A stretch of 64,000 nucleotides of DNA from Diaphorobacter ruginosibacter (GCF_014395975.1 NZ_CP060714.1:5103373-5167372), one strand, 5' to 3'; shown: positions 26,010 through 36,090, numbered from the stretch's first letter. The notes: generated by a model not told the origin, from the letters alone. Numbers and translations: made by a program.

Positions 26010-28344
26010 CGCAATGGGCGCGCCTGACTTTCGCATTGCGGTGCGTGAGCTCTGCGCCTTCACCGCCAAGCAGGGCGACCTGGATCTGCGCTTCACCCCC
26101 GCGCCGACAGCGCTCGAGGGCATGGACGGGCACCGCAAGGTGGCTGCCCGGCGCGGCGAGCACTTTGAGAGTGAAATCACGCTGTCTGCCCGATTCGAAC
26201 AACTGGAGGTGCGCGGCCGTGCCGATGGCTTCGACGCCGGGCGGCATCGCATCGAGGAAATCAAGACGCACAAGGGCCGCCTCGACCGGCAATCCGCGGC
26301 GCTGCGCGAGCTGCACTGGGCGCAGGCGCGGGTGTACGGCTGGCTCATGTGCGTGGCGCGCGGCTTTGAGAAGATCGATGTCGCGCTGGTCTATTTCGAC
26401 ATCGATTCGGAGCGCGAAACGGAATTCGTCGAGTCGTGGACCGCCGACGCATTGCGCGGGCATTTCGAGTTGCAGTGCGGTCGCTTCATCGCCTGGGCGC
26501 GGCAGGAGGCGGCGCACCGGGAGGCTCGCGATCGGGCGCTGCGCAGCCTGGCCTTCGCGCACCGGGAATTCCGCACCGGCCAGCGCGATCTCGCCGAGGC
26601 CGTGTACCGCGCCACCACACAGGGCCGCGTGCTCCTCGCGCAGGCACCCACCGGCATCGGCAAGACGGCGGGCACGATCTTTCCCGCGCTCAAGGCCCTG
26701 CCGGGCCGGCAGATCGACAAGCTGTTCTATCTCTCGGCCAAGACATCGGGCAGGCAACTGGCGCTCGATGCCTTGCGTGACCTGCGGGAGCAGGGGGCCG
26801 CATCGATCCGCGTACTGGAGATGGTGGCGCGCGAGAAGTCCTGCGAGAACCCTGGCAGCGCCTGCCACGGCGATGCCTGCCCGCTGGCGCGTGGCTTCTA
26901 CGACCGGCTGCCCGAGGCGCGCGCCGATGCCCTGGCGGAGCCCGCGCAACTGCTTGACCAGGAGAGCGTGCGCTCGGTTGCGCTGGTGCATGGCATCTGC
27001 CCGTACTACCTGTCACAGGAACTCGCGCGCTGGGTGGACGTGGTCGTCGGCGACTACAACTATTTCTTCGATTTCGGAGGCCTGCTGCTCGCGCTCACGC
27101 AGGCCAATGACTGGCGCGTGGCGCTGCTGGTGGACGAGGCCCATAACCTCATGGACCGCGCGCGCGGCATGTTCAGCGCCGTGCTCACTCCCGATGCGCT
27201 GAAACAGGCCATGGAGTCACCCACGGCCGCCGCCGCGCCGCGCGTGAAGAAGGCGCTGGCCGCGGTCAAGAAGCAGTGGGCCGCGCTGGACACGACCCAG
27301 GCAGACGACTACGCCGTGCACGCGGTGTTTCCCGAGGCCCTGCAAGGCGCGCTCGCCCAGTGCATGCAGGCGGTCGGTGAACATTTTGCAGACCACCCCG
27401 ACACGGTGGACGCCGAGTTGCACGGCTTCCAGATGGAAGTGCTGCAGGTGCTGCGCCTGCTGGAGAGCATGGGCGACCATTCGCTCATCGACCAGCAGCG
27501 GCGCAAGCCGGATGCGAAGACCAACGCCAGCGCCAAAGCCCGCACGAGCGCCCGCGCGCCCGGGAGCGACATCAGCATCCGCAACCTTGTGCCCGCGCCA
27601 CACCTCGCCAGCCGCTGGGAAGCCGTGCATGCCGCCACGCTGTTCTCGGCGACGCTCTCGCCCATGCATTTCCATGCCGACCTGCTGGGCCTGCCGCAGA
27701 ACCATGTCGCGCTCGAAGTGGCCTCGCCCTTCAGCGCCGACCAGCTGGAGGTGAGGGTAGCGCGCCACATCTCCACACGCTATGCGCATCGCGGCGAATC
27801 CACGGCCCAGGTCGTGGAGTTGATCGCTCGGCAATTCGGCGAGCGGCCCGGCAACTATCTGGCGTTCTTCAGCAGTTATGACTACCTGCAGCAGGTGGCG
27901 GAAGCGTTGGGCCGCCGGCATCCGCAGATACCGCACTGGCTGCAGTCGCGCCGCATGGCCGAGGTGCAGCAGCGCGAGTTCCTGGCGCGCTTCACCGAAA
28001 CCAGCCAGGGCATTGGCTTCGCGGTACTCGGGGGAGCCTTTGCCGAAGGCATAGACCTGCCCGGCCACCGCCTGATCGGTGCCTTTCTCGCCACCCTGGG
28101 CCTGCCGCAGTTCAACGCGGTGAACGAGCAGATCCGTCAGCGCATGGACACGCTGTTCGCGGGGCGCGGCCATGACTACACCTATCTTTACCCGGGCCTG
28201 CAGAAAGTGGTGCAGGCGGCGGGCCGCGTGATCCGCACGCCGCAGGACCGGGGCGTGGTGCATCTCATGGACGACCGGTTCGCGCGCACCGAAGTCAGGC
28301 GGCTGCTGCCCGCCTGGTGGGAGCTGCGGGGTGCATCGCGCTGA
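25996..28344 (+). CDS. XPD/DinG-type ATP-dependent helicase with N-terminal RecB/Cas4-like nuclease domain
   Basis: Protein of 782 residues. The N-terminal 200 residues hold a PD-(D/E)XK core (GRADGFD with Asp77, then RIEEIKTHKG with Glu88 and Lys90), as in RecB/Cas4 nucleases. Walker A is QAPTGIGKT (about 216-224). Four cysteines (283, 290, 295, 335) between motifs I and II are placed like the iron-sulfur cluster ligands of XPD and DinG, and motif II is VDEAH (379-383). The C-terminal half carries helicase motifs including LGGAFAEGIDLPG and QAAGRVIRTPQDRG. It is predicted to unwind DNA 5'-3'. An ATG at 26014 is an alternative start. It overlaps the upstream nuclease gene. Confidence 0.87.
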   Translation: MVPPDAMGAPDFRIAVRELCAFTAKQGDLDLRFTPAPTALEGMDGHRKVAARRGEHFESEITLSARFEQLEVRGRADGFDAGRHRIEEIKTHKGRLDRQSAALRELHWAQARVYGWLMCVARGFEKIDVALVYFDIDSERETEFVESWTADALRGHFELQCGRFIAWARQEAAHREARDRALRSLAFAHREFRTGQRDLAEAVYRATTQGRVLLAQAPTGIGKTAGTIFPALKALPGRQIDKLFYLSAKTSGRQLALDALRDLREQGAASIRVLEMVAREKSCENPGSACHGDACPLARGFYDRLPEARADALAEPAQLLDQESVRSVALVHGICPYYLSQELARWVDVVVGDYNYFFDFGGLLLALTQANDWRVALLVDEAHNLMDRARGMFSAVLTPDALKQAMESPTAAAAPRVKKALAAVKKQWAALDTTQADDYAVHAVFPEALQGALAQCMQAVGEHFADHPDTVDAELHGFQMEVLQVLRLLESMGDHSLIDQQRRKPDAKTNASAKARTSARAPGSDISIRNLVPAPHLASRWEAVHAATLFSATLSPMHFHADLLGLPQNHVALEVASPFSADQLEVRVARHISTRYAHRGESTAQVVELIARQFGERPGNYLAFFSSYDYLQQVAEALGRRHPQIPHWLQSRRMAEVQQREFLARFTETSQGIGFAVLGGAFAEGIDLPGHRLIGAFLATLGLPQFNAVNEQIRQRMDTLFAGRGHDYTYLYPGLQKVVQAAGRVIRTPQDRGVVHLMDDRFARTEVRRLLPAWWELRGASR

Positions 28345-28556
28345 CACAGCGTTTTCAAGGGGCTTTCAAAACGTTACCTGTACGCTGTCAACGGAGGCCG
28401 AACCGTGTCGGACAACGCCGCATCTTGCACAGCCGCATGCGGCAACGCACTTATCATCGGCCGCATGAACCCTGGCGACGCGCGTTGGAGCGCTCCTCGA
28501 CCCCGTCGCCGGACATGTACAGATGACGGATGGACCACACAGGAAGGTGGAAGAAG

Positions 28557-29462
28557 ATGTTCAGAAAAATCATCATCGCGGGCGCGATGCTCGGCTGGGG
28601 CCTGGCCCACGCCTTCGCTCCCCAGGCAGGCACCTGGGTTGTCACTGCCGAGAACAACGGCCGGCCGGGTCGCGGCTTCGGGCTGGATGTGCAGAACGGC
28701 ACGCTGGTCATGCAGATGTATGCCTATGACACCAGCGGCTACCCGATGTTCTATCTCAGCGCGGGCCCCCTGGCCAACAATGCCTACAGCGGCGTGCTCA
28801 ACAAGTACCGCGACGGCCGCTACTTCGGCAGCGGTGACCGCATCGGACGGGAGGATGGCAATGCCGGCACCGTCAGCATGCGCTTCATCTCGGGCACCAA
28901 GGGCTACATCACGTTCCCGAACGAGCCCGAGAAGGAGATCTCGCGCTTCAATTTCGGCTACACGAATGCGGCCGCACAGTTGCGCGGCATCTGGATGCTC
29001 TCGTCCGTGAGCCCCAATGGTTCGGCGCAGGACAAGCTCGACTATTTCTCCCTCACCGACGCCGTCCGGGGCTCGGACTACGGAACCGGTGCGATGGCAT
29101 CGCGGGACCGTACCTACAGCTGCGAGAACCTGACCAGCGGCCCGAACTCGGGGCTGACGATGTGCCTGAAGTACGCGTCGGACGGTACTGCCGTGCGAGT
29201 GAACTTCTTCCACATCAGCATCAACGACGGAGAAGGCTGGGCGGGCCCGACGCCGCAGAGCGCCGACGATGTCCTGTACGTCAAGCGCGTCGCGGGACCG
29301 AACGGCGATTTCACCGGCATCTACTACAAGGACCAGCCGGTGGAGGAATCCGCGGAGCTGCAGGCCGCCAAGCTGCAGGCCCGCCAGGACGCCGCAGCGC
29401 AGCCGATCGACCGCAGGGAAAACAAGGACGGCCAGATCGAAATCCTGCCGCTGCAGCGCTAG
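28557..29462 (+). CDS. Secreted protein of unknown function (paralogue B)
   Basis: Protein of 301 residues starting MFRKIIIAGAMLGWGLAHA, a signal peptide with cleavage at about 19, preceded by AGGAAGGTGGAAGAAG. It is paralogous to the protein at 24233 along its length, with the same order of blocks FAPQAGTWV, RGFGLDVQ, TLVMQMYAYD, FYLSAG and NAGTVSMRF. It also shares the two Cys (SCENLTSG, LTMCLKY) and the DGEG turn. The tail after about 265 is charged and Gln/Ala-rich, unlike paralogue A. Function is unknown. The two copies flank the nuclease-helicase pair. Confidence 0.85.
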   Translation: MFRKIIIAGAMLGWGLAHAFAPQAGTWVVTAENNGRPGRGFGLDVQNGTLVMQMYAYDTSGYPMFYLSAGPLANNAYSGVLNKYRDGRYFGSGDRIGREDGNAGTVSMRFISGTKGYITFPNEPEKEISRFNFGYTNAAAQLRGIWMLSSVSPNGSAQDKLDYFSLTDAVRGSDYGTGAMASRDRTYSCENLTSGPNSGLTMCLKYASDGTAVRVNFFHISINDGEGWAGPTPQSADDVLYVKRVAGPNGDFTGIYYKDQPVEESAELQAAKLQARQDAAAQPIDRRENKDGQIEILPLQR

Positions 29463-29542
29463 TGCAAAACTCCCTGCCATCTGGCGAGGGTCTTGCAGAG
29501 GCGCCCAAGACGATCTCCACGCGGGTGTACGGGCGGCCGATT

Positions 29543-29565
29543 CCGGTCACAATCCCGGTCACAAT
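29543..29565. repeat. Tandem direct repeat upstream of sdaA
   Basis: CCGGTCACAAT occurs at 29543 and again at 29555, 12 bases apart, ending 38 bases before the sdaA start. It may be a binding site for a regulator recognising direct repeats, or the site of a small duplication. Confidence 0.4.
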
Positions 29566-29603
29566 CGGCGGCATCACATCGCATTCGCGCGGGAGACGTT
29601 GGC

Positions 29604-30995
29604 ATGGCGGTCAGTGTTTTTGATCTTTTCAAGATTGGCATCGGGCCTTCGAGTTCGCATACGGTGGGCCCGATGCGCGCGGCGCGGCAATTCGTGCAGC
29701 GCCTGGCGCGCGGCGAGCCGCAGCTTGCCCATGTGGCGCGCATACGCTGTGTGCTCTATGGTTCCCTGGGCGCCACGGGCCGCGGGCATGCCAGCGATAT
29801 CGCGGTGATGCTGGGGCTGGCGGGGTTCGCACCCGACACTGTGGATGTGGATGCCGTCGACGGCTTCATCGCGCGCGTACGCAAGGACGGGCGCCTGCCG
29901 CTGCCGGACGGCCCGGAGATCGCATTCCGGCAAGGCGTCGATTTGGTGCTCGACGCTTCGGTCACCTTGCCCTTTCACGCCAACGGCATGCGCTTCGAGG
30001 CCTGGGACGCCGAGGGCGTGCAGCTCGACTCGCAGGTTTACTACTCCGTGGGCGGTGGCTTCATCGTGAGCGAGGAGGCGGCCGGCGATGCGCAGCGCCA
30101 GGCGGCCATCGCCCCCGACACCGACATGCTGCCGTTGCCATTCCACAGCGGTGAACAGCTGCTTGCACAGGCGCGTGCGCATGGCGGCTCGATGGCCCGC
30201 GTGATGCGCACGAACGAGCGGCACTGGCGCAGCGACGCGGAGATCGACGCCGGGCTGCTCACCATCTGGCGGGCCATGCAGGCCTGCGTGGCGCGCGGTT
30301 GCGGCACGGGTGGCGAGCTGCCGGGCGGCTTTCGCGTGCGGCGTCGCGCACCCGCGCTGCACCAGGCCCTGGTGAACGCCCCCGATGTGAACGACGACCC
30401 CCTGCAGGTGATCGACTGGGTGAACCTGTTCGCGCTCGCCGTGAACGAGGAGAACGCAGCAGGCGGCCGCGTGGTGACCGCACCCACCAATGGGGCCGCC
30501 GGGATCGTGCCGGCGGTGTTGCATTACTACACGCGCTTCATCAAGGACTCGACCGAACAGGGCGTGATCGATTTCCTGCTCACCGCCGGCGCCGTGGGCA
30601 TTCTCTACAAGGAGAACGCCTCGATCTCGGGCGCCGAGGTGGGATGCCAGGGGGAGGTCGGCGTGGCCTGCTCCATGGCCGCCGCCGGCCTGTGCGCGGT
30701 GCTGGGCGGCACGCCGGAGCAGGTGGAGAACGCCGCCGAGATCGGCATGGAGCACCATCTGGGCCTGACCTGCGATCCGGTGGGAGGATTGGTGCAGATT
30801 CCCTGCATCGAGCGCAATGCCCTGGCGGCGGTGAAGGCGATCAACGCCGCGCGCATGGCGCTGCGCGGGGATGGCACCCACCATGTGAGCCTGGACCAGG
30901 TGATCAAGACCATGCGCGAGACCGGCGCGGACATGATGACCAAGTACAAGGAAACCTCGCGCGGCGGGCTGGCCGTCAATATCGTGGAGTGCTGA
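29604..30995 (+). CDS. sdaA: L-serine ammonia-lyase (L-serine dehydratase)
   Basis: Single-chain iron-sulfur L-serine dehydratase of 463 residues, converting serine to pyruvate and ammonia. The start [20 protein letters not shown] at 29604 is typical; upstream codons of the open frame are non-coding. [12 protein letters not shown] marks the beta domain and [20 protein letters not shown] the alpha domain. Cluster cysteines lie in [25 protein letters not shown] and QIPCIERNA. The gene stands alone between secreted paralogue B and ribD. Confidence 0.95.
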   Translation: MAVSVFDLFKIGIGPSSSHTVGPMRAARQFVQRLARGEPQLAHVARIRCVLYGSLGATGRGHASDIAVMLGLAGFAPDTVDVDAVDGFIARVRKDGRLPLPDGPEIAFRQGVDLVLDASVTLPFHANGMRFEAWDAEGVQLDSQVYYSVGGGFIVSEEAAGDAQRQAAIAPDTDMLPLPFHSGEQLLAQARAHGGSMARVMRTNERHWRSDAEIDAGLLTIWRAMQACVARGCGTGGELPGGFRVRRRAPALHQALVNAPDVNDDPLQVIDWVNLFALAVNEENAAGGRVVTAPTNGAAGIVPAVLHYYTRFIKDSTEQGVIDFLLTAGAVGILYKENASISGAEVGCQGEVGVACSMAAAGLCAVLGGTPEQVENAAEIGMEHHLGLTCDPVGGLVQIPCIERNALAAVKAINAARMALRGDGTHHVSLDQVIKTMRETGADMMTKYKETSRGGLAVNIVEC

Positions 30996-31031
30996 GCGCG
31001 TGCTGGCTATGTCCAGGTTGGGGAAGATGCT

Positions 31032-32174
31032 CTAGAACGCGTCGTGTCCTTCGGCGATGGCCCGGATCCGCAGGTCCGCTCCCACCTGCGTGATCTCCTG
31101 GAACGCGAGCGTCGGTGCGTTCTTCAGCTGCGGCAGCGCAAGGCCTGAAAACGCGCCCTGGCCCTTGCCCAGGATGCGTGGCGCCATGTAGAGCAGGCAC
31201 TCGTCCACGAGGTGCGCCTGCACCAGTGCGCCGTTCAGTGTTCCTCCGGCTTCCACATGCAATTCGTTGACCTCGCGTTGACCCAGGTCCTGCAGCATGG
31301 CCTGCAGGTCGACGCGTCCGTGCGCATCCGGCAGGACGATGACCGTGGCGCCCCGGGCTTCCAGGGCCGCGCGGCGTGCCGCATCCGGATGCGCGCAATA
31401 AATGAGCACTTCGCGCGGCACGGCGAGCGCCTTGGCACCGGGGGGCGTGCGCAGCTGGCTGTCCACGATCACGAGGCGCGGTTGCCTGGGCGTGTCGATG
31501 TTGCGCACATTGAGCAGCGGGTCGTCGGCCAGCATGGTGCCGACGCCGGTGAGGATGGCGCAGGCGCGGGCCCGCCAATGGTGCGCGTCGGCGCGGGCGG
31601 CTTCGCCGGTGATCCATTGGCTTTCGCCGTTCGCGAGCGCCGTGGCTCCGTCGAGCGACATGCCCGCCTTGAGCCGCACCCAGGGCTGCTTGCGCACCAT
31701 GCGGCTGAAGAAGCCGATGTTCAGCGCCCTGGACTGCTTGCCGGCGCGGGCGTCGATGTCCACGGTGACGCCCGCCGCACGCAGCCGCTCGAACCCTTGT
31801 CCCGCGACGCGCGGATTGGGGTCGAGGATCGCTCCGACCACATGGCCGATGCCCGCGGCGATCAGCGCGTCGCAGCAGGGGCCCGTGCGCCCATGGTGGG
31901 AGCAGGGCTCGAGCGTGACATAGGCCGTTGCACTACGCACGTCATGGTTCCTCGCGGCCGCATCCCGAAGGGCCATCACCTCCGCATGCGGGCCGCCCGC
32001 GCGCTGGGTGAAGCCGCTGCCGAGCACCGTGTGGCCATCGTGCGCGACGATCACGCAACCCACGCGCGGGTTGGGGTTGGATATGTAGAGTGCATGGGCA
32101 GCGAGGGCCAGCGCCTGCTGCATGGGGTCGTGGGCGTCGGGAATGTCGGGGGTGGGAGCGTCGTGGCTTGTCAT
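31032..32174 (-). CDS. ribD: Bifunctional riboflavin biosynthesis deaminase/reductase
   Basis: Enzyme of 380 residues for the second and third steps of riboflavin synthesis from GTP. The N-terminal deaminase has the zinc motif GGPHAEVMAL and the paired Cys of TLEPCSHHGRTGPCCDALI. The C-terminal NADPH reductase begins after about residue 155 with RLKAGMSLDGATALANGES and ends with EAGGTLNGALVQAHLVDECL. It is transcribed toward sdaA and stands alone; no other rib gene is in the window and I see no FMN riboswitch upstream. Confidence 0.95.
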   Translation of the reverse strand: MTSHDAPTPDIPDAHDPMQQALALAAHALYISNPNPRVGCVIVAHDGHTVLGSGFTQRAGGPHAEVMALRDAAARNHDVRSATAYVTLEPCSHHGRTGPCCDALIAAGIGHVVGAILDPNPRVAGQGFERLRAAGVTVDIDARAGKQSRALNIGFFSRMVRKQPWVRLKAGMSLDGATALANGESQWITGEAARADAHHWRARACAILTGVGTMLADDPLLNVRNIDTPRQPRLVIVDSQLRTPPGAKALAVPREVLIYCAHPDAARRAALEARGATVIVLPDAHGRVDLQAMLQDLGQREVNELHVEAGGTLNGALVQAHLVDECLLYMAPRILGKGQGAFSGLALPQLKNAPTLAFQEITQVGADLRIRAIAEGHDAF

Positions 32175-32219
32175 GGCGATGCCATGTTACTTGAGGGGCG
32201 CCTGGCCCAGGGATTCACA

Positions 32220-34442
32220 TCACTTGAGATGGCGCCAGCCGGGCCGCAGCATGATGGTCGGGATGCTGCTCGTGGTGTCGCCCTGTCCGTCGAGGCCGAT
32301 GCGCTTCTCGCCCGTCCGCGTTGTCAGCCGGATCTCGTGCGCGGGGGCTGTGGAGCGCACCACGTGGCCGTCATCCGCGGTGATGCGGCCATCACCGTCG
32401 GCATCCATCGTGCGGGCTTGTGACGGTGCGCCCGTGGCGATGTGGATCCAGGTGCGGTAGGTTCTGGCGCTGCCTGGAACATCCTCGCAGGGCTGCGCGA
32501 GTGCCGGGGCCGTGGCAGGGCTCGCCTGGGGTGCCTTGGCCGACGAAGGCTGGGCAGGAACCTGGCTGATGATCTCCAGCACCTGACCTCCATCGGGAAA
32601 GCGCAGGCTCTGCAGCACGCGCTCGCGTGATTGGGGCAAGTCGACGTACCAGCCCTTGCGCTGGTCCGCGGAACAGGGTGTCTCGACGCAGTAGGCGAAC
32701 GGCGTACTCTGGACGGACCCATACGACGGGCCGGCCGGGCGGTCGCCGTCCCGTAGCTTCTGCTCCATGAGCTCGCTGCGAGAACGTGGCGCTGTGGGCC
32801 GGCGGGGGAGTGAGGCATCGATGACGACCTTGCCTTGATCCGCCCCCTGCCCGGCAAGCGCATAGCGCGTGTAATCCATGATGGCGTAGACAGACTGCAC
32901 CGAGTGGTCGCTGCGATCCGCGTCGGTCAGGGCGCGGCCGGTGCCGAAGGCGACCAGCAGGCCGCCGGCCTGCGGATGCACGCGCAGCACGGGGGCCGCA
33001 GTGATGGGTTGGGGTCTGCCATCACGTGCCGCCGAGTACAGCGCGGCGCCCTGGTTGGCGACATGCCAGCGGCTGTCGGACGCCGCTGCAATGTCGAACT
33101 TCCAGAGGTTGCCCTGAAGGTCTCCTGCATAGACGAAATCGGGAATCCCGTCGCCATTGACGTCGAGGAACTGGGGGGCGGAAAGCCCATTCCCGGGCTC
33201 TTCCGGTCCCGTGGGCACCGCCTCCATTTTCAGCAGCTCGCGCAGGCCGTCGAGATACTGCACCAGCAATACCGGGCGTTCCCGGCGGCTGTTGTAGCCA
33301 TTGCCCACAATGGCCGCCCAGCGGCGGTTGTTGGTCCGCGTGATCTGCAGCGTGCGCCGTGCATTTGCTTCGCTCGGCGTGGGGTGGGCGAAGATGTGGC
33401 CGATGTCCGGGTCGCTGCCATCGGTGCGGTCCATCACCACCAAGTCCGTGGCCAGCGATTCACGGAAACGATCCGACCCGGGGTCGGTGACGTCGAGGAG
33501 GAAGTATCCGGGCCCTCCCGCACCCAGGGTACCCATCAGCAGCGTCTTCCACGCCGGGGCTCCGAGCGTCGTTCCCAGGTCCGCGTCCCCGGTGAAAGGT
33601 GAACCATCGACAAGGTAGCGGTGGGTGTAAGCATGGTCGGCCAGCAGCGGCAGGTGACGGTAGACCCCCTGCGGCACATAGGCGATGATTTCCTCGCCGG
33701 TGGCGGCGGCAAAGCCATGCAGCATGCCGTCGTTGCCGCCCACGTAGAGCATCGCGGGCCGGTTCGCATGGCGCGCAGCGAACTCGCGATAGCTTTTGTC
33801 GGCATATTCCGCGGCCGGCCTGCCCACATGCCAGATCCGCGAGTGCACGATGTCGCCCTGGCGGGATGCGCGCGGGCGAAAGCCGCTCGCGGCGCTGGCG
33901 GATTCATGGGTGCGCGCTCCGCGAAGATAGTCGAGCAGGCGTGGCCCGTGGTCCGCATCGCGGTCCGGCGGCTGCAGCATCCCTTGCTGGGTTCTGGAAA
34001 GCTGTGTGCCTTCCTCGATCGTCCATCGGAATGGCACGCCGTGTTCGCCGTTGTGCGAGAGGATCAGGCGCCCGTCGATGCCGGGCAAGGCGTCGAGGCG
34101 GTCCGCGGTGGTGCGGTGGGGGCGCCAGGGGCGGTCGGCGGTGACGCCCCAATCGGGATGGGGTTCGATGGCAAGGGGATGGGCTGCGGAAGGAGCGGCG
34201 AAGACGCGGTGGGCGAACAGGTAGCCGGACCAGGCCTGCGGGTTGTAGGCACTGGCGAAGCCGGTGCCGGCCGGCATTCCGCTGACCGTGGTGATGCCGC
34301 TGACAGCCTCTGTGCACCGCAATGTGGCCTCGGCGGGTGCCTGCGAAAGCGGCAACGGCTCCGCGTGCGGTGCCCGTGCAAGGCCGATGCCGGCGAAGAT
34401 GCCCAGGATCAGTGCCTGCGGGCCATTGGTGATGCGGAGCAT
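32220..34442 (-). CDS. pilY1: PilY1-like type IV pilus assembly/adhesion protein, short form
   Basis: Exported protein of 740 residues corresponding to the C-terminal beta-propeller part of PilY1, which primes and tips type IV pili. The start at 34442 (MLRITNGPQALILGIFAGIG) has a strong purine-rich ribosome-binding site; an upstream ATG at 34496 directly follows the pilX stop. The propeller core shows MLYVGGNDGMLHGFAAATGEE, FLLDVTDPG, the calcium loop DVNGDGIPDFVYAGD and NLWKFDI. The N-terminal von Willebrand A domain of classical PilY1 (often over 1000 residues) is absent. It is the last gene of pilV-W-X-Y1. Confidence 0.87.
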   Translation of the reverse strand: MLRITNGPQALILGIFAGIGLARAPHAEPLPLSQAPAEATLRCTEAVSGITTVSGMPAGTGFASAYNPQAWSGYLFAHRVFAAPSAAHPLAIEPHPDWGVTADRPWRPHRTTADRLDALPGIDGRLILSHNGEHGVPFRWTIEEGTQLSRTQQGMLQPPDRDADHGPRLLDYLRGARTHESASAASGFRPRASRQGDIVHSRIWHVGRPAAEYADKSYREFAARHANRPAMLYVGGNDGMLHGFAAATGEEIIAYVPQGVYRHLPLLADHAYTHRYLVDGSPFTGDADLGTTLGAPAWKTLLMGTLGAGGPGYFLLDVTDPGSDRFRESLATDLVVMDRTDGSDPDIGHIFAHPTPSEANARRTLQITRTNNRRWAAIVGNGYNSRRERPVLLVQYLDGLRELLKMEAVPTGPEEPGNGLSAPQFLDVNGDGIPDFVYAGDLQGNLWKFDIAAASDSRWHVANQGAALYSAARDGRPQPITAAPVLRVHPQAGGLLVAFGTGRALTDADRSDHSVQSVYAIMDYTRYALAGQGADQGKVVIDASLPRRPTAPRSRSELMEQKLRDGDRPAGPSYGSVQSTPFAYCVETPCSADQRKGWYVDLPQSRERVLQSLRFPDGGQVLEIISQVPAQPSSAKAPQASPATAPALAQPCEDVPGSARTYRTWIHIATGAPSQARTMDADGDGRITADDGHVVRSTAPAHEIRLTTRTGEKRIGLDGQGDTTSSIPTIMLRPGWRHLK

Positions 34443-34500
34443 GGATTTTCCTTCTCTCCCCGGTTTCCGTGCCTGACGTGTTCGGATCGGATTCATGGAT

Positions 34501-35202
34501 TCACTCTTGCGGCCGCAGCGTCACGATCGACTGCAGCACCACTTCGGTTCCCCTTTTTCTGCCGCGTGCCAATGCGGTGATGCGGTAGATCCATGGGCGC
34601 TGGGGGTCGGGCGCATGGGCGGCCATGTGTGCCGAGCCTTCGTATCCGGCAAGCAGCGCAATCTGGCCACCGGCATAGGGCAGCACTTCGACCCAGTACC
34701 AGGCGTCTGGAGAGTCCTGACCTGCGAACAACGGATGGGTCGAAGCACCGGCCGTCGCGCCCGTGTATTGGCCGTAGCGCGCGGCGGTATCGTCGGCCAG
34801 CATCAGGGCAAGACGCTCGGGGTCGTTCCAGAAATCCTGGGCACCACTTCTTTTCCTGCAGATACCGGAGCGGCAGCCGGTGGGAAGACCATCGAGCCGG
34901 GCGAGCATGTCCGCCAGCTCGGATGCATCGGACGGGAAGTGCTCCGCCGCTGCCCTGCGGCCGTCCGCGCCAAGGCCGCGAATATCCATCTCCGCGTCCA
35001 GCAGTGCGGCCTCTGCGGCCTCGAACGCCCTTTGGTAGTCGGCATCGTTGCGGATGAGGAGTTCATGGAACAGCGTGACACGGGCCGAGCCGATCGCCAG
35101 CAGCATCGTCATCAGCACGATGACCATCACAACGGGAAGCGACAGCCCTCTCTCGGCCCGGGACGGGGCGGCGGTATGTCGCATGTATCGCATGTGCCGC
35201 AT
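34501..35202 (-). CDS. pilX: Type IV pilus minor pilin PilX-like
   Basis: Protein of 233 residues. A short basic leader ending in RG precedes the hydrophobic helix LSLPVVMVIVLMTMLLAIG. As in many PilX proteins, the Glu at position 5 of mature pilins is lacking. The rest is soluble, with a Cys pair in GCRSGICRKR and a conserved ending YRITALARGR. With PilV and PilW it should form the pilus-tip priming complex that carries PilY1. It starts four bases from the end of pilW. Confidence 0.83.
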   Translation of the reverse strand: MRHMRYMRHTAAPSRAERGLSLPVVMVIVLMTMLLAIGSARVTLFHELLIRNDADYQRAFEAAEAALLDAEMDIRGLGADGRRAAAEHFPSDASELADMLARLDGLPTGCRSGICRKRSGAQDFWNDPERLALMLADDTAARYGQYTGATAGASTHPLFAGQDSPDAWYWVEVLPYAGGQIALLAGYEGSAHMAAHAPDPQRPWIYRITALARGRKRGTEVVLQSIVTLRPQE

Positions 35203-35205
35203 GGG

Positions 35206-36090
35206 TCACCACCCCTGAGGCCGGATGGCGAACAGATGGCGCGTGACATGGACCAGCCGGTGGCTCCGGACGGGCTGTTCGCCGTTGCATCGCCGGTAGG
35301 GACGGTGGGTGTCCGGCAGGGCGGCACGCGGACTTTCGATTTCCAGGCAGACCTCGACCGCGCGGACGACGGCTCGCCCCCTGGCCACCATGGCGGAGTC
35401 GAGGTCGCTTGCATCAACATAAAAAAGTGAGTATTCGCTTTCTTGCTTTTGGTCAAAAGACTGGACCAGCATGCGTACCGCGAAACCTTTCACGTGGCTG
35501 ATCATGGGCTGGGGAGAGCCGGCCACTCCGGTGCACATCAACTGGCCGTCCCGGACAAAGAAGGTGCTGGTGATGATGCTTGCGAGCAGGCGATTGCTCG
35601 TGTTCTGGCCCAGGCAGTCATGCTGCTGGGATCCCCGGATCGTGCTGTTGGGGCTCTTGAAGAGGTCCTCGGTGGGATTGGCGTGGCGCAACTGCAGCGT
35701 GGCGCCCGTGGATTTCGCTACCACGGGTGCGGCAACGGAGGGCCCCATCGTCGGAGTGCCGTTCGCGTCCGGGCGGGCCTCGGGCGCTGGCTCGAACACC
35801 ACGGCGCCTTGCTGAGTGGCGTCTCCTGCGGAGAGGGCGGGTTGCAGATCGAGCGCTGCGCTGCCCGCCTGGCGGATCTGCAATCCGATGATGCGCAGAG
35901 CGGTGGTGGCATCCTGCTGCATGGCGATCGCGTCGCCGGTGATCTCCGAAAGCGCCCGGGAGATGTGCAGTGCATTGAGCGCCGTCGCGCATATCAGCAG
36001 TCCGATGGCGAGCCCGATCATGATTTCCAGCAATGCCGCTCCCGTGGGAAGGCACCTGGGATGTCTGGGCAGGGGAGGCGTCATCTGCAT
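35206..36090 (-). CDS. pilW: Type IV pilus minor pilin PilW-like
   Basis: Protein of 294 residues with start MQMTPPLPRHPRCLPTG at 36090; the frame is open upstream but antisense-like there. The prepilin cleavage site is TG|AALLEIMIGLAIGLLI with Glu at mature position 5, the residue needed for assembly. The C-terminal domain contains VSGF/VKGF-type blocks (ISHVKGFAVRML) and SAMVARGRAVVRAVEVCL, which are PilW features. It overlaps pilV by 10 bases. Confidence 0.86.
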   Translation of the reverse strand: MQMTPPLPRHPRCLPTGAALLEIMIGLAIGLLICATALNALHISRALSEITGDAIAMQQDATTALRIIGLQIRQAGSAALDLQPALSAGDATQQGAVVFEPAPEARPDANGTPTMGPSVAAPVVAKSTGATLQLRHANPTEDLFKSPNSTIRGSQQHDCLGQNTSNRLLASIITSTFFVRDGQLMCTGVAGSPQPMISHVKGFAVRMLVQSFDQKQESEYSLFYVDASDLDSAMVARGRAVVRAVEVCLEIESPRAALPDTHRPYRRCNGEQPVRSHRLVHVTRHLFAIRPQGW

